A DNA stretch of 64,000 nucleotides from Litorilituus sediminis (GTDB lineage: Bacteria > Pseudomonadota > Gammaproteobacteria > Enterobacterales > Alteromonadaceae): NCBI RefSeq assembly GCF_004295665.1, contig NZ_CP034759.1, forward strand, positions 2,108,001 to 2,172,000, read 5' to 3'. Below are positions 42,261 through 51,862 of the stretch, piece by piece (positions within the stretch are counted from its first letter, which is position 1; each line of letters begins with the position of its first letter). Below the pieces are notes generated by a model. The model did not search any database and had not been told where the DNA came from. It saw only the letters and a program-made list of their open reading frames with translations. A program made the position numbers and the translations under genes.

Positions 42261-44110
42261 TAGTATACATCCTTCTGATAACGCTTAGCGTTACGTAAAT
42301 CTTTTAAATAATCTTGTGCTTGGCTTTCATCTAACTGGCCTTGCTCAGCAATAATATCAAGCAATGCCGCTTCAACATCTTTTGCCATTCGGCTCATATC
42401 ACCACAAATGTAGAAATGTGCGCCACGCTCTAACCAAGCAAACACTTCTGCGGCATGTTCACGTAAACGGTCTTGTACGTAGATTTTTTCTGCTTGATCA
42501 CGTGAGAAAGCTAAATCTATACGTGTTAATAAGCCTGATTTTAAATAGCCTTGCCACTCAACCTGATATAAAAAGTCTTGGGTAAAGGTTTGATCGCCAA
42601 AGAACAACCAGTTATCGCCTTGTGCTTCTTGTGCATCACGCTGCTGCATAAAGGCTCTAAATGGCGCAACACCTGTACCTGGGCCAACCATAATAACCGG
42701 CGTATCACCATTTTCAGGTAAACGGAAATTATCATTATGCTCAACAAAGACACGAACCTTCTGACCTTCTTCTAGTCGATGACTTAAGAAGCCTGAGGCA
42801 CCACCAGTGCGAGTATTATCGTCTTGTTGATATTGAACAACACCCACAGTTAAGTGCACTTCTTCTTCAACTTCTGCTTGTGAAGACGCAATTGAATATA
42901 AGCGTGGCGTAAGTTTACGTAAGCTATCAACAAACGCTTGCGCGCTAAGCTTGGCTGGAGCCGCTTTAACTACATCAACAATTTGGTGGTTAGCCGCATA
43001 TTCACGCGCTGAATTTTTATCTTCAGCTACCGCTAACAAGGCTTTGTCTTGACTTAAATTCGCCCAGTATTCGATAAACGCTGGTGCTGTTTGAGTAATT
43101 TCTAACTGCTCAACTAAGGCTTGCTTTAAGGTCAACTCTTGGCTTTCGCTGGCTACTTTCACTGTTACTTTGTCATCACCGTTAAGTGATAAAGCAGCAA
43201 TTAATTCATCAACAAGCTGAGCATCATTTTCAAACCAAACACCTAAAGCATCACCTGCTTGATAAGTTAAGCCTGAGCCATCTAAATCAATTTCAATATG
43301 ACGTACATCTTTCGCTGAATCACGACCCGTGATTTTCTGACTGAGTAAAAACTCAGCTGCAAATGGGTTTTGTTTAGTGTATTGGCTTGCTGCGCCCGCT
43401 GTTACCGGTAAATCAATTACCGGAGCTAAACCTTCAGCAGCTTGCGTTAACTCATCTTTCAATGATTCAACAATCGTCAAGCTCCATTCTTGGCTTTGCT
43501 CATCATAATCAACATCGCAATCTACACGAGGAGCAACTTGCTGTGCACCTAACGCTTTTAGCCTTTCATCAAAGTCTTTACCTGTTTGGCAGAAAAACTC
43601 ATAGCTACTATCACCTAAAGCTAATACGCTATAGCGTAATTCAGGTAACTTAGGCGCTTTTTTACCTAGTAAGAATTCATGGAATTCAATGGCATCATCA
43701 GGCGGCTCGCCTTCACCATTGGTACTGGCAACAATAAGCAAGTGCGTTTCAGACTTTAATGATTTAGCTTTATAGTCAGCGACATTTTTAAGATTAACTG
43801 TGATACCAGCAGCTTTGGCTACTTCAGCCAACTGACTAGCAACACCTTTAGCATTGCCCGTTTGTGAGGCATATAAAATGGTTAATGTTTTAGCAACGGC
43901 CACAGCTGCGCTAGCAGGCGCTAATTGAGCATTTTGACCTTGCTCACTTTTTGCTGCTAAATAACCGCTAGCCCAAGCTAGCTGTAAAGACGAAAGATTA
44001 GCTGTAGCTTGTTGAAGCTGAGCTAATTGGCTAGCATCTAAGGCGCTAGCACCATTTGAATTAGTTTGATTTTTTAAGTGCTGCTCTGGCAACATAGCGA
44101 TTTCACCCAT
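42260..44110 (-). CDS. cysJ: Sulfite reductase flavoprotein alpha subunit
   Basis: The protein has about 616 residues: a flavodoxin domain (about 80-230; [24 protein letters not shown]), an FAD-binding domain ([17 protein letters not shown]) and an NADPH domain ([32 protein letters not shown]). It passes electrons from NADPH to CysI. The start is uncertain: ATG at 44110 was taken, with ATG at 44095 (GGGTGA upstream) a real alternative. It heads the cysJIH operon; no CysB site was recognised. Confidence 0.93.
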   Translation of the reverse strand: MGEIAMLPEQHLKNQTNSNGASALDASQLAQLQQATANLSSLQLAWASGYLAAKSEQGQNAQLAPASAAVAVAKTLTILYASQTGNAKGVASQLAEVAKAAGITVNLKNVADYKAKSLKSETHLLIVASTNGEGEPPDDAIEFHEFLLGKKAPKLPELRYSVLALGDSSYEFFCQTGKDFDERLKALGAQQVAPRVDCDVDYDEQSQEWSLTIVESLKDELTQAAEGLAPVIDLPVTAGAASQYTKQNPFAAEFLLSQKITGRDSAKDVRHIEIDLDGSGLTYQAGDALGVWFENDAQLVDELIAALSLNGDDKVTVKVASESQELTLKQALVEQLEITQTAPAFIEYWANLSQDKALLAVAEDKNSAREYAANHQIVDVVKAAPAKLSAQAFVDSLRKLTPRLYSIASSQAEVEEEVHLTVGVVQYQQDDNTRTGGASGFLSHRLEEGQKVRVFVEHNDNFRLPENGDTPVIMVGPGTGVAPFRAFMQQRDAQEAQGDNWLFFGDQTFTQDFLYQVEWQGYLKSGLLTRIDLAFSRDQAEKIYVQDRLREHAAEVFAWLERGAHFYICGDMSRMAKDVEAALLDIIAEQGQLDESQAQDYLKDLRNAKRYQKDVY

Positions 44111-44298
44111 TACAATTGATTGCGCAAGGATAGACAAGAATCTTGCAGATCAAAAGGAATAGATAGCGCTTTTTTATTCCAAAAAGGAATATTGATAGTT
44201 TTATTTTTGGCGTTATTTATGCGAGGTTATAATTATCTGCTATTAAGTTATGGTAGCTTCAGCAATTTTTAACCGTTTTAATCAATGAAGGAAAGCTC

Positions 44299-44943
44299 TT
44301 GTATCAATGTAAATATCGCCTAGCGCGATTATTTTTTATGGCGATTTTAACACTTGCTTGTGCTTTCGCAGGAGCAGAAACTACCGTTTATAAATATCGC
44401 TCTAAATCTGGTGTGACATCTTTTTCTGATATTGAGCCAATCGGTTTAGACTACCAACAAATTCGATTTGATTGCTATGCCTGCCAAATCGACTCATTAG
44501 TTAACTGGCGAAACACTAAGTTATATTTATCTGAATATAGCAAGGCAATACATCAAGCATCTAGTCAACATCAAATAGATCCTGCCTTAGTACGCGCAAT
44601 CATTCATGCTGAGTCTCATTTCAATGCTAAGGCTATTTCTAAACAAGGCGCACAGGGTTTGATGCAATTAATGCCTGAAACTGCGGCTTGGCTTGGCGTT
44701 AAAAACCCGTTAGTTGCCAAGCAAAATATTCAAGGGGGCGTTAAGCACTTAGCTAGGCTAGTAAAAAAATATCGCGGTAATATTTCATTAGCTTCTGCCG
44801 CTTATAATGCTGGGGAAACAACCATAAAGAAATATGGCGGCATTCCACCCTATCCTGAAACACAAGTCTATGTTGAAAGAGTGGAAATTTTATTGAAAAG
44901 GTATCAGCAAGAATATGAAAAATCTGGTTATACAAGCAGTTAA
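44299..44943 (+). CDS. Periplasmic lytic transglycosylase (SLT family)
   Basis: The 214-residue protein has a signal peptide (RLARLFFMAILTLACAFAGA), a short DUF4124-like segment (VYKYRSKSGVTSFSD), and a C-terminal SLT domain with the catalytic glutamate in IIHAESHFNAKAIS, then GAQGLMQLMPETA and AAYNAGETTI. It cleaves peptidoglycan glycan strands. The TTG start at 44299 was kept because AAGGAAAG precedes it and supplies the basic n-region of the signal peptide; an ATG at 44338 is the alternative. Confidence 0.88.
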   Translation: MYQCKYRLARLFFMAILTLACAFAGAETTVYKYRSKSGVTSFSDIEPIGLDYQQIRFDCYACQIDSLVNWRNTKLYLSEYSKAIHQASSQHQIDPALVRAIIHAESHFNAKAISKQGAQGLMQLMPETAAWLGVKNPLVAKQNIQGGVKHLARLVKKYRGNISLASAAYNAGETTIKKYGGIPPYPETQVYVERVEILLKRYQQEYEKSGYTSS

Positions 44944-44968
44944 TCTAAACTTACTGTAATTAATAAGC

Positions 44969-44993
44969 AAAAAGGTAGCAACTGCTACCTTTT
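44969..44993. terminator. Terminator after the lytic transglycosylase gene
   Basis: AAAAGGTAGC (44970-44979) pairs with GCTACCTTTT (44984-44993). It can act for both converging genes. Confidence 0.85.
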
Positions 44994-45016
44994 CCACATT
45001 GACTTATAGTATGTGT

Positions 45017-45775
45017 TTAAAAATGCAAAATTGCACCAACAAAGACACCATCAAAAGTCAAATCACTATAAAAATCATCTAAGTCATTTAACTCTAACTT
45101 CACTGTGCGATAGCCTAGCGTTAAATCTAAATCGACGGCTAAGTTATCCAGTAACTCGTAACTAACACCAGCTTGAACATCATAAACAGTTTGATCGTCA
45201 TAGCTAATAAAATTACCTTCAGCAAAAAAGTTAAAGCCGGTAAAAGGTAAACCGACGATAGTTGATAAGTACACCATAGGGATAATGCCAGAAGCCGATA
45301 AGTCGCTATCTATCTTAGTTGCTGGCTCGATTACATGAATATAACTATCGAGATCACGACCTGTAATACCAAAATCAAAGGTTAATAAATCATTATCAAA
45401 CAACTCATAATATAAGGTGTAATCAATATAGCTTGCTTCAAGGGTAGTATCTAAGTCAGTATTAGCGGTATAAGTTTGACCATTAAAGGTAAAGCTACTT
45501 GTTAAGGTAGTACCGCCTACCGTATCTAACGTAGTTGAAGCAATTTTTGCGTTAGGAATTAACGGAATCGGATGCTCAAAAGCAACATAAAAACTGCCTT
45601 GATATTCATCTTCAAAGTTAAAAACCGATTGATCAATTTCTCCTTCACCAAAACTACCTTTAGCGTTGTTAGCCCACATTTGGCCACCAATATATAAGCC
45701 TAAAAGCGTATCTGCTTGAGCAGGTATGCTTGTCAGTAGCGCTAAACTTGCCGCTAAAACTGTTTTTTTCATCAT
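45017..45775 (-). CDS. Outer-membrane beta-barrel protein (TIGR04219-like)
   Basis: The 252-residue protein has a signal peptide (cleavage near PAQADT) followed by alternating amphipathic strands and ends in a C-terminal aromatic residue (GAILHF), typical of outer-membrane barrels. It resembles the TIGR04219 family of Shewanella, Vibrio and relatives. It starts directly after the stop codon of the DUF2333 gene with no gap, so the two are probably co-translated. Function unknown. Confidence 0.75.
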   Translation of the reverse strand: MMKKTVLAASLALLTSIPAQADTLLGLYIGGQMWANNAKGSFGEGEIDQSVFNFEDEYQGSFYVAFEHPIPLIPNAKIASTTLDTVGGTTLTSSFTFNGQTYTANTDLDTTLEASYIDYTLYYELFDNDLLTFDFGITGRDLDSYIHVIEPATKIDSDLSASGIIPMVYLSTIVGLPFTGFNFFAEGNFISYDDQTVYDVQAGVSYELLDNLAVDLDLTLGYRTVKLELNDLDDFYSDLTFDGVFVGAILHF

Positions 45776-46771
45776 TTATCCTTTACTTAATAATTCATTT
45801 AAATCTATCAAGGCTGCGTTAGCTCTTGAAATATAATTTGCCATAACAAGCGAATGGTTTGCTAACACGCCAAAACCATCACCATTTAACACCATAGGGC
45901 TCCACAGCGTTTGCTGGCTTGCTTCAAGCTCGCGAATAATTTGCTGCAAACTAATTTTGGCATTTTTATTCGCTAACACACTGTCAAAATCTATCTCAAC
46001 GGCTTTTAGCAATTGCAATAATGCCCAAGCAGCACCTCTGGCTTCATAAAAAACATCATCAATTAACCACCAACTGGTTTTTAACTGCAATTGACTTGCA
46101 CCTTGTGTAGATTGCTGCGCTTGATTATCACCCGCTAAATCAGTATTCACTTGGTCGCGACCAACACTCGAGCTTAAGCGATGAGAATAACTCCCTAAGC
46201 GCTTTTGCACTTCTTCTATATAGGCTCTTAAATTATCAGCTCGCGCATAAAACTGTGCTTTATCTTGGCTGTTTGAGCTAACTAAATCGGTACGGTATTC
46301 ATACAAGCTTTGAATACCTTTTGAGTACTCTGATTCAGCACTTGGCATTGCCCATTTAGTATGATCAATATTAAAACGTGGTTGTGCTGCTTTTAAATGT
46401 TCATTAACTAATGATTGCGACTGAGAACGGCTAAAATCTTTACGCATCACCAAAGCCATATCCCTAACCATTTCTAAAACACCAAATTCCCATGCTGGCA
46501 TATTATCTAAAAATACCGATGGTGGTAGCGCGTCATTGGCTAAGTAGCCGCCCGGCTTATTTAATAAGGTTTCTGCTACTTTAATCAATGCCGTTGTGGT
46601 TGTGTAACCAACAACGGGAGCAACATTTTCCGCCTGCGCAGCTTGAGTGACCTCATGATGAATATCGATAGAGTCTGGCTCAATACTCCAGTAAACACCA
46701 AGGCCATAAAAAAAGACAAATACACTAATTATCCCAATAGTTAATGATTTGCTTGATACATTTAAATTCAT
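45776..46771 (-). CDS. DUF2333 family membrane-anchored protein
   Basis: The 331-residue protein has one N-terminal membrane helix (about 10-28) and a large periplasmic part rich in helices, with GGYLANDALPPSVFLDNMPAWEFG-type family sequence (about 73-97). DUF2333 proteins are common in Alteromonadales and Vibrio and have no known function. It lies 9 bases after the PCu(A)C gene and directly before the barrel gene, suggesting an envelope operon. Confidence 0.8.
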   Translation of the reverse strand: MNLNVSSKSLTIGIISVFVFFYGLGVYWSIEPDSIDIHHEVTQAAQAENVAPVVGYTTTTALIKVAETLLNKPGGYLANDALPPSVFLDNMPAWEFGVLEMVRDMALVMRKDFSRSQSQSLVNEHLKAAQPRFNIDHTKWAMPSAESEYSKGIQSLYEYRTDLVSSNSQDKAQFYARADNLRAYIEEVQKRLGSYSHRLSSSVGRDQVNTDLAGDNQAQQSTQGASQLQLKTSWWLIDDVFYEARGAAWALLQLLKAVEIDFDSVLANKNAKISLQQIIRELEASQQTLWSPMVLNGDGFGVLANHSLVMANYISRANAALIDLNELLSKG

Positions 46772-46780
46772 TATCCACTC

Positions 46781-47251
46781 CTAGTGGTGGTGATTGTGCT
46801 TAATACTTTGAACGGGCAATTGCACAATTACCTCGTCTTGCTCTAAAAAATGCAGTGTCAATTCAACAGTATCATCAACTTGCAAAGGTTTTATTACATC
46901 AAATATCATCAAATGTAATCCGCCTGGCTGCAAAAGTAACTGGCTTTGACCATCAATAGTCAAAGAATCTAGCTGTTGCATCGTCATCATACCCGCTTTC
47001 ATACTGTGCTGATGAATTTCCACTCGCGGTGAAATTTTACTGCTGACCCTATGCAAAGTCACTGTTTTTTCGCTGTTATTATGAATTGTCATATAAGCTG
47101 AAGATATTGTTGTTCCGGGTATTGTTGCGCGCACATGTCCCTGAGTTACAGTAACAAGCTGCGTGTTGTTTGCAGCCTTAGCAGCCCCCTCGCCTAAACA
47201 AGTTATTAAAACAACAAAACAAACTTGCATGATAATATGATTTTTTTTCAT
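46781..47251 (-). CDS. Periplasmic PCu(A)C copper chaperone
   Basis: The 156-residue protein has a signal peptide (cleavage near AAKAAN) and the PCu(A)C metal-binding pattern: His and Met ligands in VEIHQHSMKAGMMTM and the later GGLHLMIFDV. A His-rich end (KHNHHH) could bind extra metal. PCu(A)C proteins deliver Cu(I) to the CuA/CuB sites of cytochrome oxidase. It may be co-transcribed with the DUF2333 and barrel genes. Confidence 0.88.
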   Translation of the reverse strand: MKKNHIIMQVCFVVLITCLGEGAAKAANNTQLVTVTQGHVRATIPGTTISSAYMTIHNNSEKTVTLHRVSSKISPRVEIHQHSMKAGMMTMQQLDSLTIDGQSQLLLQPGGLHLMIFDVIKPLQVDDTVELTLHFLEQDEVIVQLPVQSIKHNHHH

Positions 47252-47318
47252 TTTTGCTATACATCCCTTTTAATAAGCACTATGGTTAATTGCATGTTAT
47301 TTTACCAACTGGTCTGAC

Positions 47319-48062
47319 ATGACAAATTTTATTCAAACCCAAGAATTAAACGGCGTTTTCACTATAACGCTTAATAGGCTTGAGAAAAAAAATGCCTTAA
47401 ACACAGCAATGTATCAATCTCTATGTCAGCATTTTAATCATGCTATGGCAACTAATTCTATTCATTGCGTTGTCATTCAAGGTGACAATACCTGTTTTAC
47501 CGCAGGTAATGATCTCGAAGACTTTATTAACCTCTCTGCACATGATGACTTAGTAGCATTAGAGTTTGTTAAAGTGCTTGCCAAGTTTACTAAGCCGCTT
47601 ATCGCTGCGGTTTCTGGCCCTGCTGTCGGTATCGGCACCACATTACTATTGCATTGCGATATGGTCTTTGCCACAAGTAGCGCTAAATTTAAACTGCCCT
47701 TTACTCAGTTAGGTTTATGTCCTGAAGCCGGCTCTAGCTATTTGCTGCCACAATTATTAGGCCATAACCGCGCATTTGAGCTGCTTGTGTTAGGTGATAC
47801 ATTCAACGTAGAAAAGGCCTATGAACTTGGTTTTATCAATGAAATTTGCGATGCTAATGAGCTTCTAGCTAAAGCTGATAAATGCGCGCAAATCATTGCT
47901 AAATTACCTAGTGATGCGGTATTAACCAGTAAACGCCTAATACGCAAAGCAAGCCAAGCAAAATTAGACAGTGTAATTAAAGAAGAAGGAGATGAATTTT
48001 CTCGCTTAGTTCAAACCCCTGAATGCAAGAAAATTTTACAACAATTTTTTAGCACACGTTAA
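47319..48062 (+). CDS. Enoyl-CoA hydratase/isomerase family protein
   Basis: The 247-residue crotonase-fold protein has the oxyanion-hole segments FTAGNDLEDF and AVSGPAVGIGTTLLLHCD. The usual catalytic Glu pair of enoyl-CoA hydratase is only partly evident; it reads more like an isomerase or a paralogue (LGLCPEAGSSYLLP). Single gene, not linked to fadBA. The exact substrate is unknown. Confidence 0.82.
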   Translation: MTNFIQTQELNGVFTITLNRLEKKNALNTAMYQSLCQHFNHAMATNSIHCVVIQGDNTCFTAGNDLEDFINLSAHDDLVALEFVKVLAKFTKPLIAAVSGPAVGIGTTLLLHCDMVFATSSAKFKLPFTQLGLCPEAGSSYLLPQLLGHNRAFELLVLGDTFNVEKAYELGFINEICDANELLAKADKCAQIIAKLPSDAVLTSKRLIRKASQAKLDSVIKEEGDEFSRLVQTPECKKILQQFFSTR

Positions 48063-48100
48063 CCTATACAGATACACTTCTTTCCATCACACTCAATACC

Positions 48101-48124
48101 ACGCGCTCACAATCGAGCGCGTTT
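48101..48124. terminator. Hairpin between enoyl-CoA hydratase and psp genes
   Basis: ACGCGCTC (48101-48108) pairs with GAGCGCGT (48115-48122) and runs into TTTGATT. It lies between converging genes. Confidence 0.6.
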
Positions 48125-48140
48125 GATTAGCAGAGCTTTT

Positions 48141-48497
48141 TTACCTATGATATCGATATTGAGGCTGAGCTTGCGGCTTATCTCGCACTATTAACCACAC
48201 CGCCAAAACAACTAACAACACTGGCCAAAAAACACCAACAGCAACCATAGCGATTGAACCTACAATAAGCATACCAATAAAGATAATACCGCCAAACACA
48301 CTAAGTACTATCGCTAAAGCAATTACAACTAATAAAACAACAACCAAGGCAGATATACTAATCGCTTTAATTGGTTCAATTAACTCTGCCCCCATGTAAA
48401 CATTAACGTCTAACAGTTCAAGTAAGCTAACGCCTAATACGTATGTTAAAAACAAGGTTGCCAAAATTGCTAAAATGAGTGATTTAAAAAATGTCAT
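48141..48497 (-). CDS. Small multi-pass membrane protein at the end of the psp operon
   Basis: The 118-residue protein has three hydrophobic stretches (about 5-28, 45-75 and 77-105) and a basic tail (RDKPQAQPQYRYHR). I do not recognise a named family, though its position after pspC suggests an envelope-stress role. It could be a functional counterpart of PspB/PspD/PspG-type small membrane proteins, which is only inference. Confidence 0.7.
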   Translation of the reverse strand: MTFFKSLILAILATLFLTYVLGVSLLELLDVNVYMGAELIEPIKAISISALVVVLLVVIALAIVLSVFGGIIFIGMLIVGSIAMVAVGVFWPVLLVVLAVWLIVRDKPQAQPQYRYHR

Positions 48498-48543
48498 ATA
48501 CCCTCGCTTGTTTGCTGTTAATGAAAAAGTGCATTAAATGTGC

Positions 48544-48774
48544 TTAATAACCTGGTCTACTTGGTAATAAAATACTCGCCACCACATAGGCTACACCTGT
48601 AACTACAGGTAAACAAAATAGCGCGGCAATTGCGGCAATACGTACAGCGATACGTGGTAACTCATAATGCTTAGCTATACCAGCACAAACACCGGTCAGC
48701 TTTTTATGGATTATGTCTTTGGTTAATGTTTTATTTACTCGCTTATACCTAGAATATTCTCTTTCGTAACTCAT
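48544..48774 (-). CDS. pspC: PspC-domain membrane protein
   Basis: The 76-residue protein is a short PspC-domain protein: a basic N-terminus, then KKLTGVCAGIAKHYELP and a membrane segment (AALFCLPVVTGVAYVVASIL). PspC senses membrane stress and binds PspA. It lacks the C-terminal extension of E. coli PspC. It lies 70 bases after pspA. Confidence 0.88.
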   Translation of the reverse strand: MSYEREYSRYKRVNKTLTKDIIHKKLTGVCAGIAKHYELPRIAVRIAAIAALFCLPVVTGVAYVVASILLPSRPGY

Positions 48775-48844
48775 AATCTTCTACCTCTATAACTATATCG
48801 CCAGGGTTGGCCCCAATTGGGCCTATTTTCTACGGTGTTAATTA

Positions 48845-49507
48845 CTAACCATTAGCAGCTTGCTTTTTCATTTGTGCTAGTTCTAGCTCAATATTGTCGT
48901 CTTGCTCCAATGCTGAAATCTGCGCAGAAAGATCTTTATTTTCCGTCATATCAAAGGCTTCAACCTCTGCTTCAATACGATCAATTTTTTGCTGATAGCG
49001 TTCAAATTTGCCAATGGCTTCATCAATGTTATACACAGCCGCCTTTTCTCTGACCTTTAACCTAACCTCTGCTGACGCTTGTCTTAGCAATAAGGCATCT
49101 TGACGACGTTTCGCTTCATTAAGTTTTTCTTGCAGTCTTTGTGCATCATCTTGCACTGCGGTTAAAAACTCAGTTAACTGATTATTTTCTTCATGCAATT
49201 GCTCCTGCTCAGCCTGATATTTATGCTTTTGCGTAAGAGCAGCTTTGGCTAAATCATCTCTGCCTTTTTCCAAAGCGACTTCAGCTTTGCCATGCCAATG
49301 AGTAATACTTTTCTCTACCGCGCCAATTTTACGCGCTAGTGTTTTTTGCTCGGCAATGTTTTTAGCTGCTGTGGCACGAACTTCAACCAAGGTTTCTTCC
49401 ATCTCTTGAATAATCAAACGGATCATTTTTTCTGGTTGCTCAGCCTTGTCTAACATGCTGTTTAAATTTGCATTAATAATGTCAGTAAAACGTGTAAATA
49501 AGCCCAT
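48845..49507 (-). CDS. pspA: Phage shock protein A
   Basis: The 220-residue protein is an ESCRT-III/PspA-fold coiled coil: N-terminal amphipathic helix (MGLFTRFTDIINANLNSMLD), the EQPEKMIRLIIQEMEETLVE helix and long heptad-repeat helices to the end. PspA coats and stabilises damaged inner membranes. It lies 42 bases after a small secreted-protein gene that itself follows a sigma-54-like promoter. No pspF gene is seen in the window. Confidence 0.93.
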   Translation of the reverse strand: MGLFTRFTDIINANLNSMLDKAEQPEKMIRLIIQEMEETLVEVRATAAKNIAEQKTLARKIGAVEKSITHWHGKAEVALEKGRDDLAKAALTQKHKYQAEQEQLHEENNQLTEFLTAVQDDAQRLQEKLNEAKRRQDALLLRQASAEVRLKVREKAAVYNIDEAIGKFERYQQKIDRIEAEVEAFDMTENKDLSAQISALEQDDNIELELAQMKKQAANG

Positions 49508-49549
49508 AATTCACTCCAATCTCATTGTTGTTTTTGCTATATCTTAAAA

Positions 49550-49855
49550 TTACTTAATTTGTTTAGTTTCTTCTTTTGCTACTCCCTTAGGTCCTTTATT
49601 GCCAACTTCCTCCGATTTAATATTTGGTGTAGCAGCTGGTAAGTTAATAGAAAAAGTTTTGATTTCATTCTCAATTGCTTGTTTAAGTTGTTGATTAAGC
49701 TCAGTCATTAATTGCTGGCTATGAGCAACAACAAACTCACTAACTGCACCTTCTATGGTATTATTCGCCTTAGCATTGGCGGTTAAACTCATCATTGCGG
49801 TTACTGAAATAATTACTGCTAAGCCAATATTTTTGATATTTAAAGTTTTCATCAT
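49550..49855 (-). CDS. Small secreted protein leading the psp operon
   Basis: The 101-residue protein has a signal peptide (NIGLAVIISVTAMMSLTANA, cleavage near NAKAN) and a mature part of about 70 residues: one long helix (VAHSQQLMTELNQQLKQAIE) and a Lys/Glu-rich tail. AAGGA precedes the ATG. Not recognised as a named family. It is the first gene after the sigma-54-like promoter and so is probably induced with pspA and pspC. Confidence 0.7.
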   Translation of the reverse strand: MMKTLNIKNIGLAVIISVTAMMSLTANAKANNTIEGAVSEFVVAHSQQLMTELNQQLKQAIENEIKTFSINLPAATPNIKSEEVGNKGPKGVAKEETKQIK

Positions 49856-49942
49856 TAATTCCTTCTCGTTATCTTGAATAATTCGAAGCCAACCTTTAAC
49901 TGATTAACAACTCTTCATCAGCTGCTTCATGCCTACTAGTAC

Positions 49943-49959
49943 TTCAAGTCATGTGCCAA
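49943..49959 (-). promoter_or_regulatory. Sigma-54-like promoter upstream of the psp operon
   Basis: On the minus strand the sequence reads TTGGCACATGACTTGAA: a perfect -24 TTGGCAC and a -12 TTGA with GG-N10-GA spacing (consensus GG-N10-GC). It lies 88 bases before the first gene of a psp-type operon, and psp operons are classically sigma-54/PspF dependent. The -12 base deviates from consensus. Confidence 0.6.
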
Positions 49960-50403
49960 GATTAAAAACAAGCGTAAACATATGATTAATAAGGAAGATT
50001 AAACCAGCATTAGAAAATGGCCTGACTTTGACATAATATGCCAAACTAAATAATGGCAAATATGACCACCAGATTAGTAAATTTAACCAATTCAAAATTA
50101 ATCAGTGATAAACATGTGCAATTGAAGAAATCGAACAGATAAAAAATGTTCACTGATGAGCGATAGGGTTTGGCCACGATACTGATATGCATCGCGCTAA
50201 ATTTATTTAGTGATTGAAAAAGTGATAAGAAAAATTAAGCCTTGGTGAATGACAGCTAAGCTTATTTTGCTTATTTTCTATTTTACGGAAAGAGAAACTG
50301 AAATTTTTTGAAAATATATAGCTGCAGCTATTCGGTGCGTAGGTGGTTTACGTAGTGAAGTAAGTGACAATGGCAAGCATATTGGTATATTGCCTGCCTG
50401 CCA
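49960..50403. other. Intergenic region upstream of the psp operon
   Basis: Some 440 bases without a supported gene. It contains an inverted repeat ATCAGTGA(TA)AACAT / ATGTTCACTGAT (50101-50115 with 50146-50157) and a palindrome ATAGCTGCAGCTAT near 50320. It would be the place for PspF/IHF binding upstream of the sigma-54 promoter. I see no clear RNA gene. Confidence 0.45.
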
Positions 50404-50505
50404 TTAAGATAGTTTCTTTTCAAATGCAGTAACTAATAAAGAAGTACATGCCATGGCAATAATTGGCATAACAGTCAAAGTTAAAAAGAAAGATAAGTTA
50501 AGCAT
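50404..50505 (-). CDS. 33-residue small membrane protein
   Basis: An ORF of 34 codons starts with ATG at 50505, preceded by AAGGAAC at ideal spacing (TTAAGGAACTTAAT). It encodes MLNLSFFLTLTV, then a hydrophobic run to about residue 28 and the end FEKKLS: one membrane helix followed by a basic tail, as in many bacterial small membrane proteins. It is isolated between the psp region and dusA, with an inverted repeat just upstream. I do not recognise a family; conservation would decide. Confidence 0.55.
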   Translation of the reverse strand: MLNLSFFLTLTVMPIIAMACTSLLVTAFEKKLS

Positions 50506-50526
50506 ATTAAGTTCCTTAAAATTGCA

Positions 50527-50555
50527 CACTAGTTGTTACTAAGTTGCAACAAGTG
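50527..50555. repeat. Inverted repeat upstream of the small membrane protein gene
   Basis: CACTAGTTG (50527-50535) and CAACAAGTG (50547-50555) pair at 8 of 9 positions around an 11-base centre. It lies in the 5' leader of the 33-residue gene and could be an operator or leader hairpin. Confidence 0.4.
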
Positions 50556-50791
50556 TTACAAAGGTTGTGCCACTTTCTTAATTTTTTTATAAGCCTTTGA
50601 TTTTTATTGAAATAAAATTTTTAGGTAAATACGAGTATTTAACCAGTTGTCTAAAAAAATCCTTTGATTAGTAAAATTGACCAAAAATTAGTATATATCT
50701 AAAGTAATTGTAATATTCTCAGCTGTGAAGCACTGCCTAACTGTTCGATTTAGGGATAAGTATTCTCAAAATCGAAACATTTGCTCCTATG

Positions 50792-51847
50792 CTAACTAGC
50801 TGACTGAGCGACTTTGGCAAAAGCGTCTAATAGTACACTGCCATTAGCATCAGCCTGTCCAGCACATTCACTTAAGTGACGTCTAAATTGTCGCGCACCA
50901 ACAAGGCCGTTGCATAAACCCAACATATGGCGTAATACATGCCAAGCTCTACCGCCATTGGCAACATGGTTATCAACATAGTTAGCCATCTGCTCTATAA
51001 CCTGCTGTCGGCTGATCACGGCTTTACTTTCACCATAAATTTGCGGATCGGCATCAGCCAATAAATAAGGGCTATTATAAATTTCTCGCCCTATCATAAC
51101 GCCATCGATATGAGCTAAATGCTCATTGGCCTCTGCTAATGATTTAATACCGCCATTGATTGAAATTTCACGCTCTGGGAAATCCTGCTTAATTTGATAA
51201 ACTCTTTGATAATCAAGCGGTGGTATTTCTCTATTTTGCTTGGGGCTTAAACCACTCAGCCAAGCTTTACGCGCATGAATAATAAAGTGCTGACAACCTG
51301 CTTGAGAGACTTGCTCAATAAAGGTATGCAAAAATTCATAGCTGTCTTGATCATCAATACCAATACGAGATTTAACCGTGATCGGAATATCAACCGCTGC
51401 CTGCATATCACTAACACATTGAGCAACTAGCTCTGGCTCAGCCATTAAACAAGCACCAAAGCGACCATTTTGCACTCTATCTGAAGGACAACCAACGTTG
51501 ATATTAACCTCGTCATAGCCACGCTGCTCAGCAATTTTAGCGCATTCTGTCATAGCATTAACATCACTACCACCAAGCTGTAGCACTAACGGGTGCTCTG
51601 CTTGGTTAAACGCAAGGTAATCACCCCTACCATGCAAAATAGCGCCTGTTGTCACCATTTCAGTATATAAAACCGTTTTTTCAGACATCAGTCGATAAAA
51701 ATAACGGCAATGGCGATCAGTCCAATCGAGCATTGGTGCAATACTTAGCCTATGATCAATTGGGTTCCTTGCATCTCTTACATTAACACCTGTTTTATCT
51801 GTATTTTTTTCTTGTATGTTTTCGTGTATTTTTTCATTTTCTTGCAC
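50792..51847 (-). CDS. dusA: tRNA-dihydrouridine synthase A, with N-terminus altered by island integration
   Basis: DusA reduces uridines 20/20a in the tRNA D-loop using FMN. The body is intact: SIAPMLDWTDRHCRYFYRL at the start of the barrel, NINVGCPSDRVQNGRFGACLM with the catalytic cysteine, and the KSRIGIDDQDSYEFL segment. No ATG exists in frame before APMLDW; the reading continues upstream through a Lys/Glu/Asn-rich stretch that looks non-native. The GTG at 51847 (about 351 residues) is my best start; TTG at 51892 is possible. The 5' end faces an integrase gene, matching the known family of recombinases that insert at the start of dusA. The original start was probably replaced by island DNA. 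Confidence 0.85.
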   Translation of the reverse strand: MQENEKIHENIQEKNTDKTGVNVRDARNPIDHRLSIAPMLDWTDRHCRYFYRLMSEKTVLYTEMVTTGAILHGRGDYLAFNQAEHPLVLQLGGSDVNAMTECAKIAEQRGYDEVNINVGCPSDRVQNGRFGACLMAEPELVAQCVSDMQAAVDIPITVKSRIGIDDQDSYEFLHTFIEQVSQAGCQHFIIHARKAWLSGLSPKQNREIPPLDYQRVYQIKQDFPEREISINGGIKSLAEANEHLAHIDGVMIGREIYNSPYLLADADPQIYGESKAVISRQQVIEQMANYVDNHVANGGRAWHVLRHMLGLCNGLVGARQFRRHLSECAGQADANGSVLLDAFAKVAQSAS

Positions 51848-51862
51848 GTTTTTGCATCCAAA

